A DNA stretch of 64,000 bases from Lachnospiraceae bacterium (GTDB lineage: Bacteria > Bacillota > Clostridia > Lachnospirales > Lachnospiraceae). The DNA lies in the NCBI GenBank assembly GCA_015057435.1, contig SVEJ01000001.1, positions 62,001 through 126,000 of the forward strand, read 5' to 3'. Position numbers and translations under genes: made by a program. This document shows positions 55,807-64,000 of the stretch, one piece after another; the stretch's first letter is position 1, and each line of letters begins with the position of its first letter. The notes beneath the pieces are model-generated. The model was not told where the DNA came from, made no database searches, and saw only the letters and a list, made by a program, of their open reading frames with translations.

Positions 55807-55875
55807 AAGCAGACCCCCTTATCTCTCAAACAATGTTACAAAACCTACAATAACGACAATCAGTTATTACTACTC

Positions 55876-55904
55876 ATTATACCATATGTTTCCTATATTG
55901 TCAC
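55876..55904 (-). promoter_or_regulatory. Promoter of the unknown gene at 55087
   Basis: GTGACA (55899-55904), 17-bp spacer, TATAAT (55876-55881) with an extended TGG. It lies over the last codon of the nucleoside kinase gene. Confidence 0.7.
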
Positions 55905-57559
55905 ACAGGAAAACAGCTTCCGCCTACAAATTCTCTAAGAATACTGTTGTTCGGAATATTTTCAGAGCTGACACCTAAGAAATAATCCAAAAACTTTAGT
56001 AATCTTTTCGCTTCCTGATACTCTGCAGAATCTCTTGGTATCGCAAACAGCAACGGTTCCACGTAAGGTTTAATTACACTCAATTCATAAATAAGTGCCG
56101 AATTAAACATCACATCTGCTTCTTCTTGATAAGGGAAAATATTTTGCTCTTCACCTCTTCTTACAGAATCCCACATGCCGATTGTTCTTTGTGCTGAATT
56201 ACCACGTGTTCTCGCATCTCTTACAATTCTGCGAATGAGACGTCCGTCTGTCGTAGCAATGCGGTTATGTTCATCTACATTCAACTGTGTCAGAGCACTA
56301 ATATATACTTTGAACTTGCTATCCTGTGGTAAACCTTCAGACATCTTTGGATTCAAACCATGAATTCCTTCTATAACCAAAACATCATTTTCTTCCAATT
56401 TCAATGTGTTACCACGATATTCTCTCTTTCCAATCAGGAAATTAAATGTTGGCATCTTAATTTCTTCGCCCTGAAGTAACTTCGCCATGTCTTCATTAAA
56501 CTGCGCCACATCCACTGCTTCTAAACACTCAAAATCATAATTACCATCTGCATCCCTCGGTGTTTTTTCACGATCGACAAAGTAATTATCTAATGCAATC
56601 GGATGCGGAGAAAGTCCTAATGCTCGTAATTGAATGCTTAGACGATGAGAAAATGATGTCTTTCCTGACGAACTTGGTCCCGCAATCAGGATTACTTTCT
56701 TATCTTCTTCCTTAATTCTTCTTGCAATTGCTGCAACATTGCTTTCTTGTAATGCTTCCTGCACCAACATTAAGTCATTGATTTCACCTCTTGCAATTGC
56801 ATCGTTTAATCCGCCTACCGTATCAACCTTTAACATCACACCCCAGTCATCTGACTGTTTCAAAACCTGGAACAATTTGTTCTGTGGAATGAATTCCGGT
56901 ATCACTTCAGGCTCTCTTCTCTCAGGCATCTGTAACACAAATCCTTTTTCATATGAATACAGCTTAAAGTAACGTAAATATCCCGTAGAAGGCACCATAA
57001 AACCGTAATAATAATCTTCAAAGTCCTCTAAGCGATATACATTCGCATTCGATGCACGACGATACTTGAATAATTGTACTTTGTCATTTCTTCCCTGTTG
57101 TTCAAAACGCTTCATCACATCGTGTGACTTATATGTACTCTTTTCAATGGTAATATCTGCATCTACAATTTCCTTCATGCGAGTTTCCACCTCTGCTAAG
57201 AGTTCTTTCGTAACTTCAACACCACATCTATCTAGTTCGCAATAGAATCCTTTGCTAAGAGAAAACAAAACGCGAATTCTTCCTGTTGTATTCTTCGTTT
57301 TCAAAACATCGCGAAATGCCTTCATCATCATTAATATCATGCTTCGTTTATAACTAGATAATCCAATCTTGTCTGTCGTTGCCACCCACTCAACATCACA
57401 ATCTTCCATTACCTCTTTGTGAAGCTCACACAGATGTCCATTCATATAAGCAAGCACAATATCGCCTTTTTCACATGTCGCATACTGCTTTGCAACCGTC
57501 TCTAATGTAACCCCTTTTTCCACATTGTAATCCTTAGCATTTACTCTTACCGTAACCAT
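55901..57559 (-). CDS. Nucleoside kinase with N-terminal TGS domain
   Basis: 552 residues from the ATG at 57559 (AGGAGG 9 bp upstream); longer frames run into nif3. A TGS domain (about 1-60: MVTVRVNAKDYNVEKGVTLE) and a threonyl-tRNA-synthetase-like middle (about 65-220) come before a uridine kinase/phosphoribulokinase domain (about 285-480) with P-loop GPSSSGKT (294-301) and FLIGKREYRGNTLKLEEND. It phosphorylates a nucleoside, probably uridine or cytidine. The TGS-kinase fusion is known in Clostridia and its exact role is unclear. Confidence 0.88.
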   Translation of the reverse strand: MVTVRVNAKDYNVEKGVTLETVAKQYATCEKGDIVLAYMNGHLCELHKEVMEDCDVEWVATTDKIGLSSYKRSMILMMMKAFRDVLKTKNTTGRIRVLFSLSKGFYCELDRCGVEVTKELLAEVETRMKEIVDADITIEKSTYKSHDVMKRFEQQGRNDKVQLFKYRRASNANVYRLEDFEDYYYGFMVPSTGYLRYFKLYSYEKGFVLQMPERREPEVIPEFIPQNKLFQVLKQSDDWGVMLKVDTVGGLNDAIARGEINDLMLVQEALQESNVAAIARRIKEEDKKVILIAGPSSSGKTSFSHRLSIQLRALGLSPHPIALDNYFVDREKTPRDADGNYDFECLEAVDVAQFNEDMAKLLQGEEIKMPTFNFLIGKREYRGNTLKLEENDVLVIEGIHGLNPKMSEGLPQDSKFKVYISALTQLNVDEHNRIATTDGRLIRRIVRDARTRGNSAQRTIGMWDSVRRGEEQNIFPYQEEADVMFNSALIYELSVIKPYVEPLLFAIPRDSAEYQEAKRLLKFLDYFLGVSSENIPNNSILREFVGGSCFPV

Positions 57560-57573
57560 ACCCAATACCCTCC

Positions 57574-58368
57574 TTATATCACTTGTACGGGACATCCCGT
57601 ATCCAACTCAACAATCTCAACGTTCGGCATTTTTTCCTGTAAATAATCACGAATATACTTCACAAAAATGTATTCCAATCCATAATGTGTTGCATCAATC
57701 ACCGTGATTCCCATTTCCATCGCGTCCAAGCCCGGATGATGACCAAAATCTCCGGTCAGATAAAGCTCATATCCCGTGTGTAATACGTCTTTCCAGTTGC
57801 TTTTTCCGGCTCCCGGTAAAACAGCAATTTTTTCATAAACTTTATCCTCTAACCCTTTTGGTTGATATAACATAACAAATGGTAAGTGGAATTTTTCCTT
57901 AACGTAAGCACATATCTGTTGCGCCGTCATGGCTTCCGGTAGTATTCCATACCGTCCAAGACCCTCACCATCTTCCGTATCGCGCACCTCAATCGGATAC
58001 GTATTTGTCAGATTCAGATAATCACTTCCGGCTGCCAACTCTGCCATCCCTCCGGCAATATCAAAATTGGTATGCATTGCATAATAGCAAATGCCGTTTT
58101 CAGCCAATGTCAGAACCTTCTCTGCAGTAATATCATCTTCATTGATTTGTTTCATAGCGGAAAAAATCATAGGATGATGTGTAATTAACATATCAACCTC
58201 TTGTTCTATAGCTGCTTGCACAACATCCTTTGTCGCATCCAGTGCAATCATAAGTCTATGTACTTCCTTTTCTTTTCTTCCAACCAACAAACCAACATTA
58301 TCCCAATTAAGTGCATAACGTTTGGGAGACAACTGCTCTAGATAATCCATTATCTCTTTGCACTTCAT
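57574..58368 (-). CDS. Nif3-like dinuclear metal centre protein (DUF34)
   Basis: 264 residues. Metal ligands of the family are seen: DMLITHHPMIF (His64, His65), YAMHTNFDIAGG (His99, Asp103), GDFGHHPGLDAM, and the late VIDATHYGLEYIF. These toroid hexamers may act as GTP cyclohydrolase-like or metal-binding enzymes; function is unsettled. It almost always follows trmK in Firmicutes, as here (41 bp). AAAGGAGG precedes the ATG. Confidence 0.93.
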   Translation of the reverse strand: MKCKEIMDYLEQLSPKRYALNWDNVGLLVGRKEKEVHRLMIALDATKDVVQAAIEQEVDMLITHHPMIFSAMKQINEDDITAEKVLTLAENGICYYAMHTNFDIAGGMAELAAGSDYLNLTNTYPIEVRDTEDGEGLGRYGILPEAMTAQQICAYVKEKFHLPFVMLYQPKGLEDKVYEKIAVLPGAGKSNWKDVLHTGYELYLTGDFGHHPGLDAMEMGITVIDATHYGLEYIFVKYIRDYLQEKMPNVEIVELDTGCPVQVI

Positions 58369-58409
58369 ACCGTTAACCTCCTTTCACGACATGAACAAAA
58401 CAAACAAAT

Positions 58410-59168
58410 CTATTCTCCGTAATACTCCAAAGCTTTTTCATTCAAAGCTATCTCTTGTTTCAAAGTATGTAAACGTTCTAATGTAGCTTCATTAACAGAT
58501 TCCTTTTCGCTACCTGATATCGTTTTTTGCAAATTAATATAAATATTTTCCAATACCTTTTTTTCGTTTTGCAAATATGAAAAAAGACATTGATTCCGGT
58601 TTAGCAGATTGCATCTGCCATATACCCACTCCACTTCATTATATGCTGTCTCTTCTTCTATATCACTTGCCTGTGCTTTCATGATGGTGTAATACTTTCC
58701 CTCGTCAATTAGCATTTGCTCTTGCACAATGCAATACGAATTTTCATATAAAAAATGACGCACTTCGTGCAAATCAGATTGCGGTTGCAAAATGAGCACC
58801 GGCTTTTTCTTTCCATCTTTTAAGATATGGATTCCACGTTCTAATATGCCTTTTATCAAAAGACCACCCATACCTGCAATGATAATAGTATCTACCTCAT
58901 CAACAGCTAAACGTTGTAATCCATCGCCGAGTCTAACATCTATTACATCTAAAAAACCTGCTTCTGTAATGTTCCTTTTCGCAATATCCAATGGTCCTTT
59001 TCTCACATCCATCGCTATTACATTCTTAGCAAGCTTTCTTTGTAACAGTGCAATCGAAACATAAGCATGATCACATCCGACATCAGCTATAGTAAATGAC
59101 TGTGGTGAAACCATATTCACCACAGCCTCCATTCTTTTTGACAAACTAACATCTTTCATAGATATCAT
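58410..59168 (-). CDS. trmK: tRNA (adenine(22)-N1)-methyltransferase
   Basis: 252 residues. Class I SAM fold with FTIADVGCDHAYVSIALLQ (about 26-44) and IIAGMGGLLIKGILE (the NPPY-like position). It methylates A22 in the D-loop region of tRNA. The start at 59168 is 1 bp before the rpoD stop, and GGAG lies 4 bp before it, inside rpoD. Confidence 0.93.
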   Translation of the reverse strand: MISMKDVSLSKRMEAVVNMVSPQSFTIADVGCDHAYVSIALLQRKLAKNVIAMDVRKGPLDIAKRNITEAGFLDVIDVRLGDGLQRLAVDEVDTIIIAGMGGLLIKGILERGIHILKDGKKKPVLILQPQSDLHEVRHFLYENSYCIVQEQMLIDEGKYYTIMKAQASDIEEETAYNEVEWVYGRCNLLNRNQCLFSYLQNEKKVLENIYINLQKTISGSEKESVNEATLERLHTLKQEIALNEKALEYYGE

Positions 59169-59169
59169 T

Positions 59170-60606
59170 TTACTCCAAATAATCTCTCAATTTTCTGCTT
59201 CGACTAGGATGGCGGAGTTTACGAAGAGCCTTTGCCTCAATCTGACGAATACGCTCTCTTGTGACATTGAATTCCTTACCTACTTCTTCCAACGTTCTTG
59301 CTCTTCCATCATCTAAACCAAAACGAAGCTTCAATACCTTTTGTTCTCTTTCAGTTAATGTATCTAACACTTCTTCTAACTGCTCTTTCAAAAGAGTAAA
59401 TGCTGCCGCATCTGCAGGCACCGGTACATTTTCATCCTGAATAAAGTCGCCTAAGTGACTATCTTCTTCTTCACCAATTGGTGTTTCTAGCGATACCGGC
59501 TCCTGAGAAATCTTGAGAATCTCTCTTACTCTTTCAACAGGTATATCCATCTCCTGTGCAATTTCTTCCGGAGACGGTTCTCTTCCTAATTCTTGTAGCA
59601 ACTGTCTTGAAACACGAATCAACTTGTTAATTGTCTCAACCATATGCACCGGTATACGAATTGTTCTCGCTTGATCTGCAATCGCTCTCGTAATCGCCTG
59701 ACGAATCCACCATGTCGCGTATGTTGAAAACTTATAACCTTTGCTGTAATCAAATTTCTCAACAGCCTTGATCAAACCAAGATTACCTTCCTGAATAAGA
59801 TCAAGGAACAGCATACCACGACCAACATAACGTTTTGCAATACTGACTACCAAACGCAAATTGGCTTCCGCCAATTTCTTCTTCGCATAATCACCCTCGT
59901 CAATCAACTCTTGAAGTGATGCTCTTTGGTCTTCTTCAATATCATCTCCCAACTCATCTAATTGATATTGGGCAGCATCACCGGCTTCCATCTTCTTTGC
60001 AAGCACAATTTCTTCATCTGCTGACAAAAGCGGAACCTTTCCGATTTCCTTTAGATACATTCTAACAGGATCTTCGATATTCGTACCTTCCGGAACAGAC
60101 AAGTCAATCTTTTCAACAGAGATTTCCTCATCATTCTCTACTTCTAATAATGCATCCTCATCCGGTTCTTCCTCTTCTTCCGTGATAGTAAGCACATCCA
60201 CTTTGTTCTGCTCAAGAAAATCAAAAATCTCAACCATTCGCTCTGTTGTCAATTCCACATCCTTACTTGTTGCAAAACAGGCAATAATCTCATTATCTTC
60301 AATTACATTTTTCTTCTTTTGAGCAAGTGTCAACAACTCCGTTAACTTCTCCCTGAACTTTGCATCTTCCTCCGGATTAACGGTAGTCGCTTCATTCGCT
60401 TCCTCTGTTGCAGCGATTTCCAACTCTGCTTCTTTCTCAGCCTTTGTCTTTCTTGTTCTCTTTGCGGTTGTCTTCTTTGTTTCTTCTACTTCTGTCACAG
60501 TTTCTTCTTTCTCCTTGCTCTTTTTATTCTTCGTCTTTTGGGTTGTTTCCTCTGTCTGAAGTGTTTCCATTTCATTTAATTCTTCTGTTGTTTTTTTCTT
60601 AGCCAT
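59170..60606 (-). CDS. rpoD: RNA polymerase principal sigma factor
   Basis: 478 residues. Residues 1-80 are a Thr/Glu/Lys-rich tail; region 1.1 about 85-140; an acidic stretch 140-165; region 1.2 about 175-205 ([20 protein letters not shown]); region 2 about 240-315 ([35 protein letters not shown]); region 3 about 325-400; region 4 about 412-478 ([40 protein letters not shown]). It recognises the promoters found here. It is longer than the 370-residue Bacillus SigA through the N-terminal tail. Confidence 0.97.
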   Translation of the reverse strand: MAKKKTTEELNEMETLQTEETTQKTKNKKSKEKEETVTEVEETKKTTAKRTRKTKAEKEAELEIAATEEANEATTVNPEEDAKFREKLTELLTLAQKKKNVIEDNEIIACFATSKDVELTTERMVEIFDFLEQNKVDVLTITEEEEEPDEDALLEVENDEEISVEKIDLSVPEGTNIEDPVRMYLKEIGKVPLLSADEEIVLAKKMEAGDAAQYQLDELGDDIEEDQRASLQELIDEGDYAKKKLAEANLRLVVSIAKRYVGRGMLFLDLIQEGNLGLIKAVEKFDYSKGYKFSTYATWWIRQAITRAIADQARTIRIPVHMVETINKLIRVSRQLLQELGREPSPEEIAQEMDIPVERVREILKISQEPVSLETPIGEEEDSHLGDFIQDENVPVPADAAAFTLLKEQLEEVLDTLTEREQKVLKLRFGLDDGRARTLEEVGKEFNVTRERIRQIEAKALRKLRHPSRSRKLRDYLE

Positions 60607-60634
60607 TATTTATCCCTTTCTTAACGCGTAATTC

Positions 60635-62419
60635 TTAGACGGAACCTTGAATGATAATCGGTTTCATCTTTTCAATACGAACTTTTTCTATAATTAACTC
60701 ACTTTGCTTCGTCAAATCACCCTTTTGCATCTCCATCTGATGTTCTATACTACGAAGCTTAATTGTCTTCACAAGATCTGTCACCACTTTTGATTTCTCA
60801 CTTTGTGCAACCGGAATTTCAAAATCCTGTTGCATAATCATAGAAACTTTTTCATGTTCTTCTTTGCTTTGATAATGATTCATAATCGCAGCAGGTATTA
60901 CCTTTTTTTCTCTATGATATTGCTCATACAATTGCTTTACCACATCATGATACACCGGCTCAAAAAAATCATCCGGTTGAATTGTATCTTGTAAGATTTC
61001 AAACAGTATTGGTTCATTGATCATCCATGAAATCAACAATCGTTCTGTCTTTAATTGTTGCTGTTCTTTTTCTTCTTCAGGTGACTTGCGATTCCGTTCA
61101 CGGAACACAGATGTATCCACCTTGGTTCCACCTGCAATTCCATATTGCGTCACAGCTTCCTTTAGTGAATCTTTTTCTATATCATAGTGTTTCGCAACAC
61201 TGTCAATATAATTCTTACGTTCCATCGGATCTGTAATCAAAGCGAGCCGTTTTGCAGCTTCTTTTTGGAACTGGGTTCGCTCCTGCGGATCTTCCTGGTT
61301 ATAATTATGTGCCAAAATATCAATTTCAAACATGGTTCCGCTTTTGGCTTCGTTGATTCTTTTTTCAAGTTCATCAACACCCTCCGCCTGAATCAGCTCG
61401 TCCGGATCCTTATAAGGCTTTAGCGAAATCACACGAGCCGGCATTTCAAACTCTCTCATAATCTCTAATGCTCTTAATGCTGCCTTTGTTCCGGCCTCAT
61501 CGCTATCATAAGCAAGATATGCCCGATCCGTGAATCGTTTTATCAAATTCACCTGACCAACCGTCAGTGCCGTACCAAGGGACGCAACTGCATTGTCAAA
61601 ACCTGCCTGATGCATTGAAATCACATCCATGTAACCCTCGCAAAAAATGATACCTTGCCGCTTACTCTTCTTTGCCAGATTCAAGCCATACAGATTACGA
61701 CTTTTATCAAACACCAACGTATCCTGCGTATTAATATACTTGGGTTTCGCATCTCCTAATACACGGCCACCAAAACCAATGACTCGATTATTCGTGTCTA
61801 TAATAGGAAACATGACTCGATTCCAGAACCGATCTGAAAAGCCGTACTTCTCATCAAACTTAACTAATCCGGAATCATTGAGGTCTTCATCCTTATATCC
61901 TTTATTTTTTAAGTATTTGTATAAATCATCACGATATACATCCGAAAAACCAAGACCAAATTTTGTAATTGTATCGTCACTTAATCCTCTGTCTTTCAGA
62001 TATTGCAAGGCAATCGCACCATGATCTGTCTTTAACAGATAATGAAAATATCCTGCTGCCAGCTTATTCATATCCTTAATTCTCGTTCTTGTATCTGCCT
62101 GTTTTTTTTCATTGGCCGACATTTCTTGCTTCGGCAAATCGTACCCTGCACGCTCTGCCAATGCTTCCATCGCCTCCGGGAAGGTGAAATTCTCATGTTC
62201 CATCAAAAATGTAAAAACATTACCACCTACGCCACATCCAAAACAATGATACATCTGCTTTTCTCTGCTGACATGAAATGAAGGTGTCTTTTCATGATGA
62301 AACGGACAACATGCTGAATGCGAATTACCTTTTCTCTTCAGGTTTACATAACTCCCAATCACGTCAACAATATCATTTCTTGATCTCACTTCTTCAATTA
62401 TCTCATCTGAATAATACAC
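60635..62419 (-). CDS. dnaG: DNA primase
   Basis: 594 residues, starting at GTG 62419. CHC2 zinc finger CCPFHHEKTPSFHV (Cys38, His41, Cys59, Cys62), a catalytic middle with TOPRIM (about 255-345: GIIFCEGYMDVISMHQAGF, AYDSDEAGTKAALRAL), and a C-terminal helicase-binding part (about 435-594). It makes RNA primers at the replication fork. It follows dgt by 42 bp and rpoD follows by 28 bp. Confidence 0.97.
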   Translation of the reverse strand: MYYSDEIIEEVRSRNDIVDVIGSYVNLKRKGNSHSACCPFHHEKTPSFHVSREKQMYHCFGCGVGGNVFTFLMEHENFTFPEAMEALAERAGYDLPKQEMSANEKKQADTRTRIKDMNKLAAGYFHYLLKTDHGAIALQYLKDRGLSDDTITKFGLGFSDVYRDDLYKYLKNKGYKDEDLNDSGLVKFDEKYGFSDRFWNRVMFPIIDTNNRVIGFGGRVLGDAKPKYINTQDTLVFDKSRNLYGLNLAKKSKRQGIIFCEGYMDVISMHQAGFDNAVASLGTALTVGQVNLIKRFTDRAYLAYDSDEAGTKAALRALEIMREFEMPARVISLKPYKDPDELIQAEGVDELEKRINEAKSGTMFEIDILAHNYNQEDPQERTQFQKEAAKRLALITDPMERKNYIDSVAKHYDIEKDSLKEAVTQYGIAGGTKVDTSVFRERNRKSPEEEKEQQQLKTERLLISWMINEPILFEILQDTIQPDDFFEPVYHDVVKQLYEQYHREKKVIPAAIMNHYQSKEEHEKVSMIMQQDFEIPVAQSEKSKVVTDLVKTIKLRSIEHQMEMQKGDLTKQSELIIEKVRIEKMKPIIIQGSV

Positions 62420-62461
62420 CTTTTCACCACGCTCTCACATTATGTAAACAAGTTACATCTT

Positions 62462-63466
62462 TTATCTTTTCCATCCGGATGGTTCAAATGCCTCCTGGAA
62501 CTTCATAACCGCATAATTATCGGTCATGCCTGCAATATAATCACACACAACAATCTCGCGGTCCTGTCCTGCTTCCATCATTGCCACATATTCCTCCGGC
62601 ATCTTTTCCGGCTTTGTAACATAGTAGTGGAACAATTCCTGAAGCATTCGTTTTGCTTTGCCTTCCTCTCCTTTTGCAACAGGATTCGTATATACATTTT
62701 CAAAGAGAAAACTTCTAAGTCCCGTCATTGCCTGACGAATCTCCGCTGAACATACAATATCTCCCTTTCCTTCACTGTTCGCAATTACATCATGAATAAT
62801 TGTATTCAAACGGTTTCTCGTGCTATTTCCCAAAAACTTGGTGCAATCCTTAGGCAAATCATCTTCTAAGAGAATTCCCCCACGAATTGCATCATCTATA
62901 TCATGGTTAATATACGCAATCTTATCCGCCAACTGTACAATCTTGCCTTCTAATGTATTCGGTGCACCTGTCGTTTTGTGATTGCGGATTCCATCTCTTA
63001 CCTCTACCGTAAGATTCAATCCTTTTCCTTTCTTCTCCAAACATTCAACAACTCGGATACTCTGTTCGTTATGCTTGAATCCTTTTGAACATACTTCATT
63101 CAATGCACGCTCGCCGGCATGCCCGAATGGTGTGTGTCCAAGATCATGTCCTAAGGCAATTGCTTCTGTTAATTCTTCATTCAAACGAAGTGCCCTTGCA
63201 ATCGTTCTCGCCGTCTGAGACACTTCAAGCGTATGCGTTAAACGCGTTCTATAGTGATCTCCTTCCGGAGATAAAAAAACTTGTGTTTTTTGCTTCAAGC
63301 GACGAAAAGACTTACTATGCAGAATACGATCTCGATCCCGTTGAAAGATTGTTCTTACATCACACATCGGTTCCTCGACATCACGACCCTTTGACTGATC
63401 GGAAAATGTAGCGTATTCACAAAGATATTCATGTTCTAACGCTTCTAGCTTCTCTCGTACATTCAT
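62462..63466 (-). CDS. dgt: Deoxyguanosinetriphosphate triphosphohydrolase
   Basis: 334 residues, HD-domain enzyme splitting dGTP to deoxyguanosine and triphosphate. LTHTLEVSQTARTIAR (His78), LGHDLGHTPFGHAGE (His107-Asp108 pair, His111, His116) and DIDDAIRGG are the metal and core motifs. It is the shorter (dGTPase-like type 2) form. First gene of the operon that reads dnaG, rpoD, trmK, nif3 and the kinase; AAGGA lies 5 bp before the ATG. Confidence 0.93.
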   Translation of the reverse strand: MNVREKLEALEHEYLCEYATFSDQSKGRDVEEPMCDVRTIFQRDRDRILHSKSFRRLKQKTQVFLSPEGDHYRTRLTHTLEVSQTARTIARALRLNEELTEAIALGHDLGHTPFGHAGERALNEVCSKGFKHNEQSIRVVECLEKKGKGLNLTVEVRDGIRNHKTTGAPNTLEGKIVQLADKIAYINHDIDDAIRGGILLEDDLPKDCTKFLGNSTRNRLNTIIHDVIANSEGKGDIVCSAEIRQAMTGLRSFLFENVYTNPVAKGEEGKAKRMLQELFHYYVTKPEKMPEEYVAMMEAGQDREIVVCDYIAGMTDNYAVMKFQEAFEPSGWKR

Positions 63467-63671
63467 GCTTGTCCTTCCATCCTTTTCTTTTATCCGATTT
63501 CGGCTATTCCTGTAAAAGACTCAAAAAATAGCCGTCCATTTGTTAGTATTCGACACCGGATCCGAAAACCCTTTTATTTTTTTTCGTTTCTTTTACCATG
63601 TTAATTGTCAAACTTAAATCTACCCTTTTATTCAGTTTATGCATTTAGTCTGACAAAGTTTTTAAGCAAGC
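63467..63671 (-). promoter_or_regulatory. Leader of the dgt-dnaG-rpoD operon with a candidate Spo0A box
   Basis: About 200 bp without a gene. A perfect 0A-box heptamer TGTCGAA is at 63549-63555 on minus; TTGACA is near 63615, but no -10 at 16-18 bp follows it. A 7-bp stem, GGCTATT against AATAGCC, is in the leader near 63502-63533. I cannot fix the promoter. Confidence 0.4.
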
Positions 63672-63697
63672 GAAAAGCCGCCCAAAGGCGGCTTTTC
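63672..63697 (-). terminator. Terminator after the small ORF
   Basis: Perfect 11-bp stem GAAAAGCCGCC/GGCGGCTTTTC with a 4-nt loop (CAAA). It lies 15 bp past the 63713 stop. T-rich on both sides, so it may work both ways. Confidence 0.85.
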
Positions 63698-63712
63698 TTG
63701 TTTCATACATTT

Positions 63713-63882
63713 TTACAGACCTTTTGATACACGAATCTTTCTAATATCGGCAATCAATTTTTTGTTTTTCTTAACACTCTCAGCTAATTTTTTTCATCAA
63801 CCCGATAATTAGGAGTTGGGGTTATTAACCTAAGAGGTTTAAGTATAAACTTATAATCATTCATTGTGATTGCTTGTTTCAT
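63713..63882 (-). pseudogene. Small ORF broken (or frameshifted) at a run of seven A
   Basis: An ATG at 63882 with AGGAGG 7 bp upstream reads MKQAITMNDYKFILKPLRLI and on to ...YRVDEKN, where a TAG stops it after 32 residues. The stop comes right after seven A. If one A is read again (a -1 shift, heptamer A AAA AAT), the frame continues KKLAESVKKNKKLIADIRKI and ends RVSKGL with TAA at 63713, giving 56 residues. A terminator follows 15 bp on. Either it is a mutated gene, a sequencing error, or a programmed slip. I do not recognise the protein; the C-terminal half is basic and helical. Confidence 0.55.
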
Positions 63883-63916
63883 GCTTATTCCTCCTAACTC
63901 GTTACTAACAGATGCT

Positions 63917-64000
63917 TTAAAAGTACAATGCTATCATTCCCCCAACCATAAAGATAAGGAAAAATGATATTAACATCCATAAGAAAATCTTAAGAAAAGT
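63917..64000 (-). CDS. C-terminal end of a membrane protein gene (5' part outside the window)
   Basis: An open frame enters from the right edge and ends in TAA at 63917, giving 27 visible residues, LKIFLWMLISFFLIFMVGGM plus a short tail ALYF. The stretch is a clear membrane segment. It stops 34 bp before the small frameshifted ORF and the two are probably cotranscribed. No family can be told from so short a piece. Confidence 0.45.
   Translation of the reverse strand, partial: TFLKIFLWMLISFFLIFMVGGMIALYF

Overview
The window reads as chromosome from a low-GC Gram-positive anaerobe of the Clostridia, most likely a Lachnospiraceae (gut or rumen type). The support is a class A RNase P RNA, a dgt-dnaG-rpoD-trmK-nif3 macromolecular-synthesis operon, strong AGGAGG ribosome sites, secreted proteins ending in lysine-rich fibronectin-like modules, and cell-wall-binding tyrosine/glycine repeats. 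The species assignment is inference. Apart from one protein gene and rnpB on the plus strand, every gene is on the minus strand, so operons read from high to low coordinates. I see no tRNA, rRNA, insertion sequence, prophage or CRISPR array.

Layout, left to right. 1-3183: a truncated cell-wall-binding repeat protein, a secreted GH5 glycanase and an LCP wall-polymer ligase. 3218-5044: glmS with its own promoter. 5201-7824: a lipoteichoic-acid-synthase-like enzyme and a glycosyltransferase. 8031-12839: an arylsulfotransferase, a secreted beta-helix protein and a TagF-like transferase. 12957-17144: the four dTDP-rhamnose genes plus gtrA. 17253-19533: an acyltransferase and a MerR-methyltransferase fusion. 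19627-44941: a 25-kb run of 20 genes with gaps under 70 bp or overlaps, read from a promoter at 45037. It holds a lipid kinase, glmM, a GH25 lysozyme, three wall-polymer transferases in all counting the one at 11580, a phosphoglycosyl transferase, an ABC exporter, CDP-ribitol synthesis (tarI/tarJ), UDP-glucose dehydrogenase, many glycosyltransferases, a flippase and an acyltransferase. 45170-48640: two tandem secreted paralogues. 48658-51085: preQ0/queuosine genes queD-queE-folE-queC. 51299-53726: thrC and a 3D-domain wall protein. 53877-55048 (plus strand): an AP2-domain protein and rnpB. 55087-63466: an unknown gene and the nucleoside kinase-nif3-trmK-rpoD-dnaG-dgt operon. 63467-64000: a leader, a terminator, a small frameshifted ORF and the end of a membrane protein gene.

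How it fits together. glmS and glmM supply glucosamine phosphates for UDP-GlcNAc. The rfb genes supply dTDP-rhamnose, ugd UDP-glucuronate and tarI/tarJ CDP-ribitol. A phosphoglycosyl transferase starts a glycan on the lipid carrier, glycosyltransferases and TagF-like enzymes extend it, and two possible exporters (TagGH-type ABC transporter, Wzx-type flippase) carry it out. The LCP protein could attach it to peptidoglycan. The product is therefore probably a ribitol-phosphate-containing, rhamnose/uronate-decorated surface polymer, with possible acyl and sulfate decoration. The exact structure cannot be read from the sequence.

The most unusual items are: a plus-strand protein with two AP2-like domains flanking a decayed HNH-like core beside rnpB; an arylsulfotransferase without a signal peptide; coiled-coil extensions on three neighbouring glycan enzymes; a MerR-methyltransferase fusion; a folded queD leader; and a small gene broken at a run of seven A residues.
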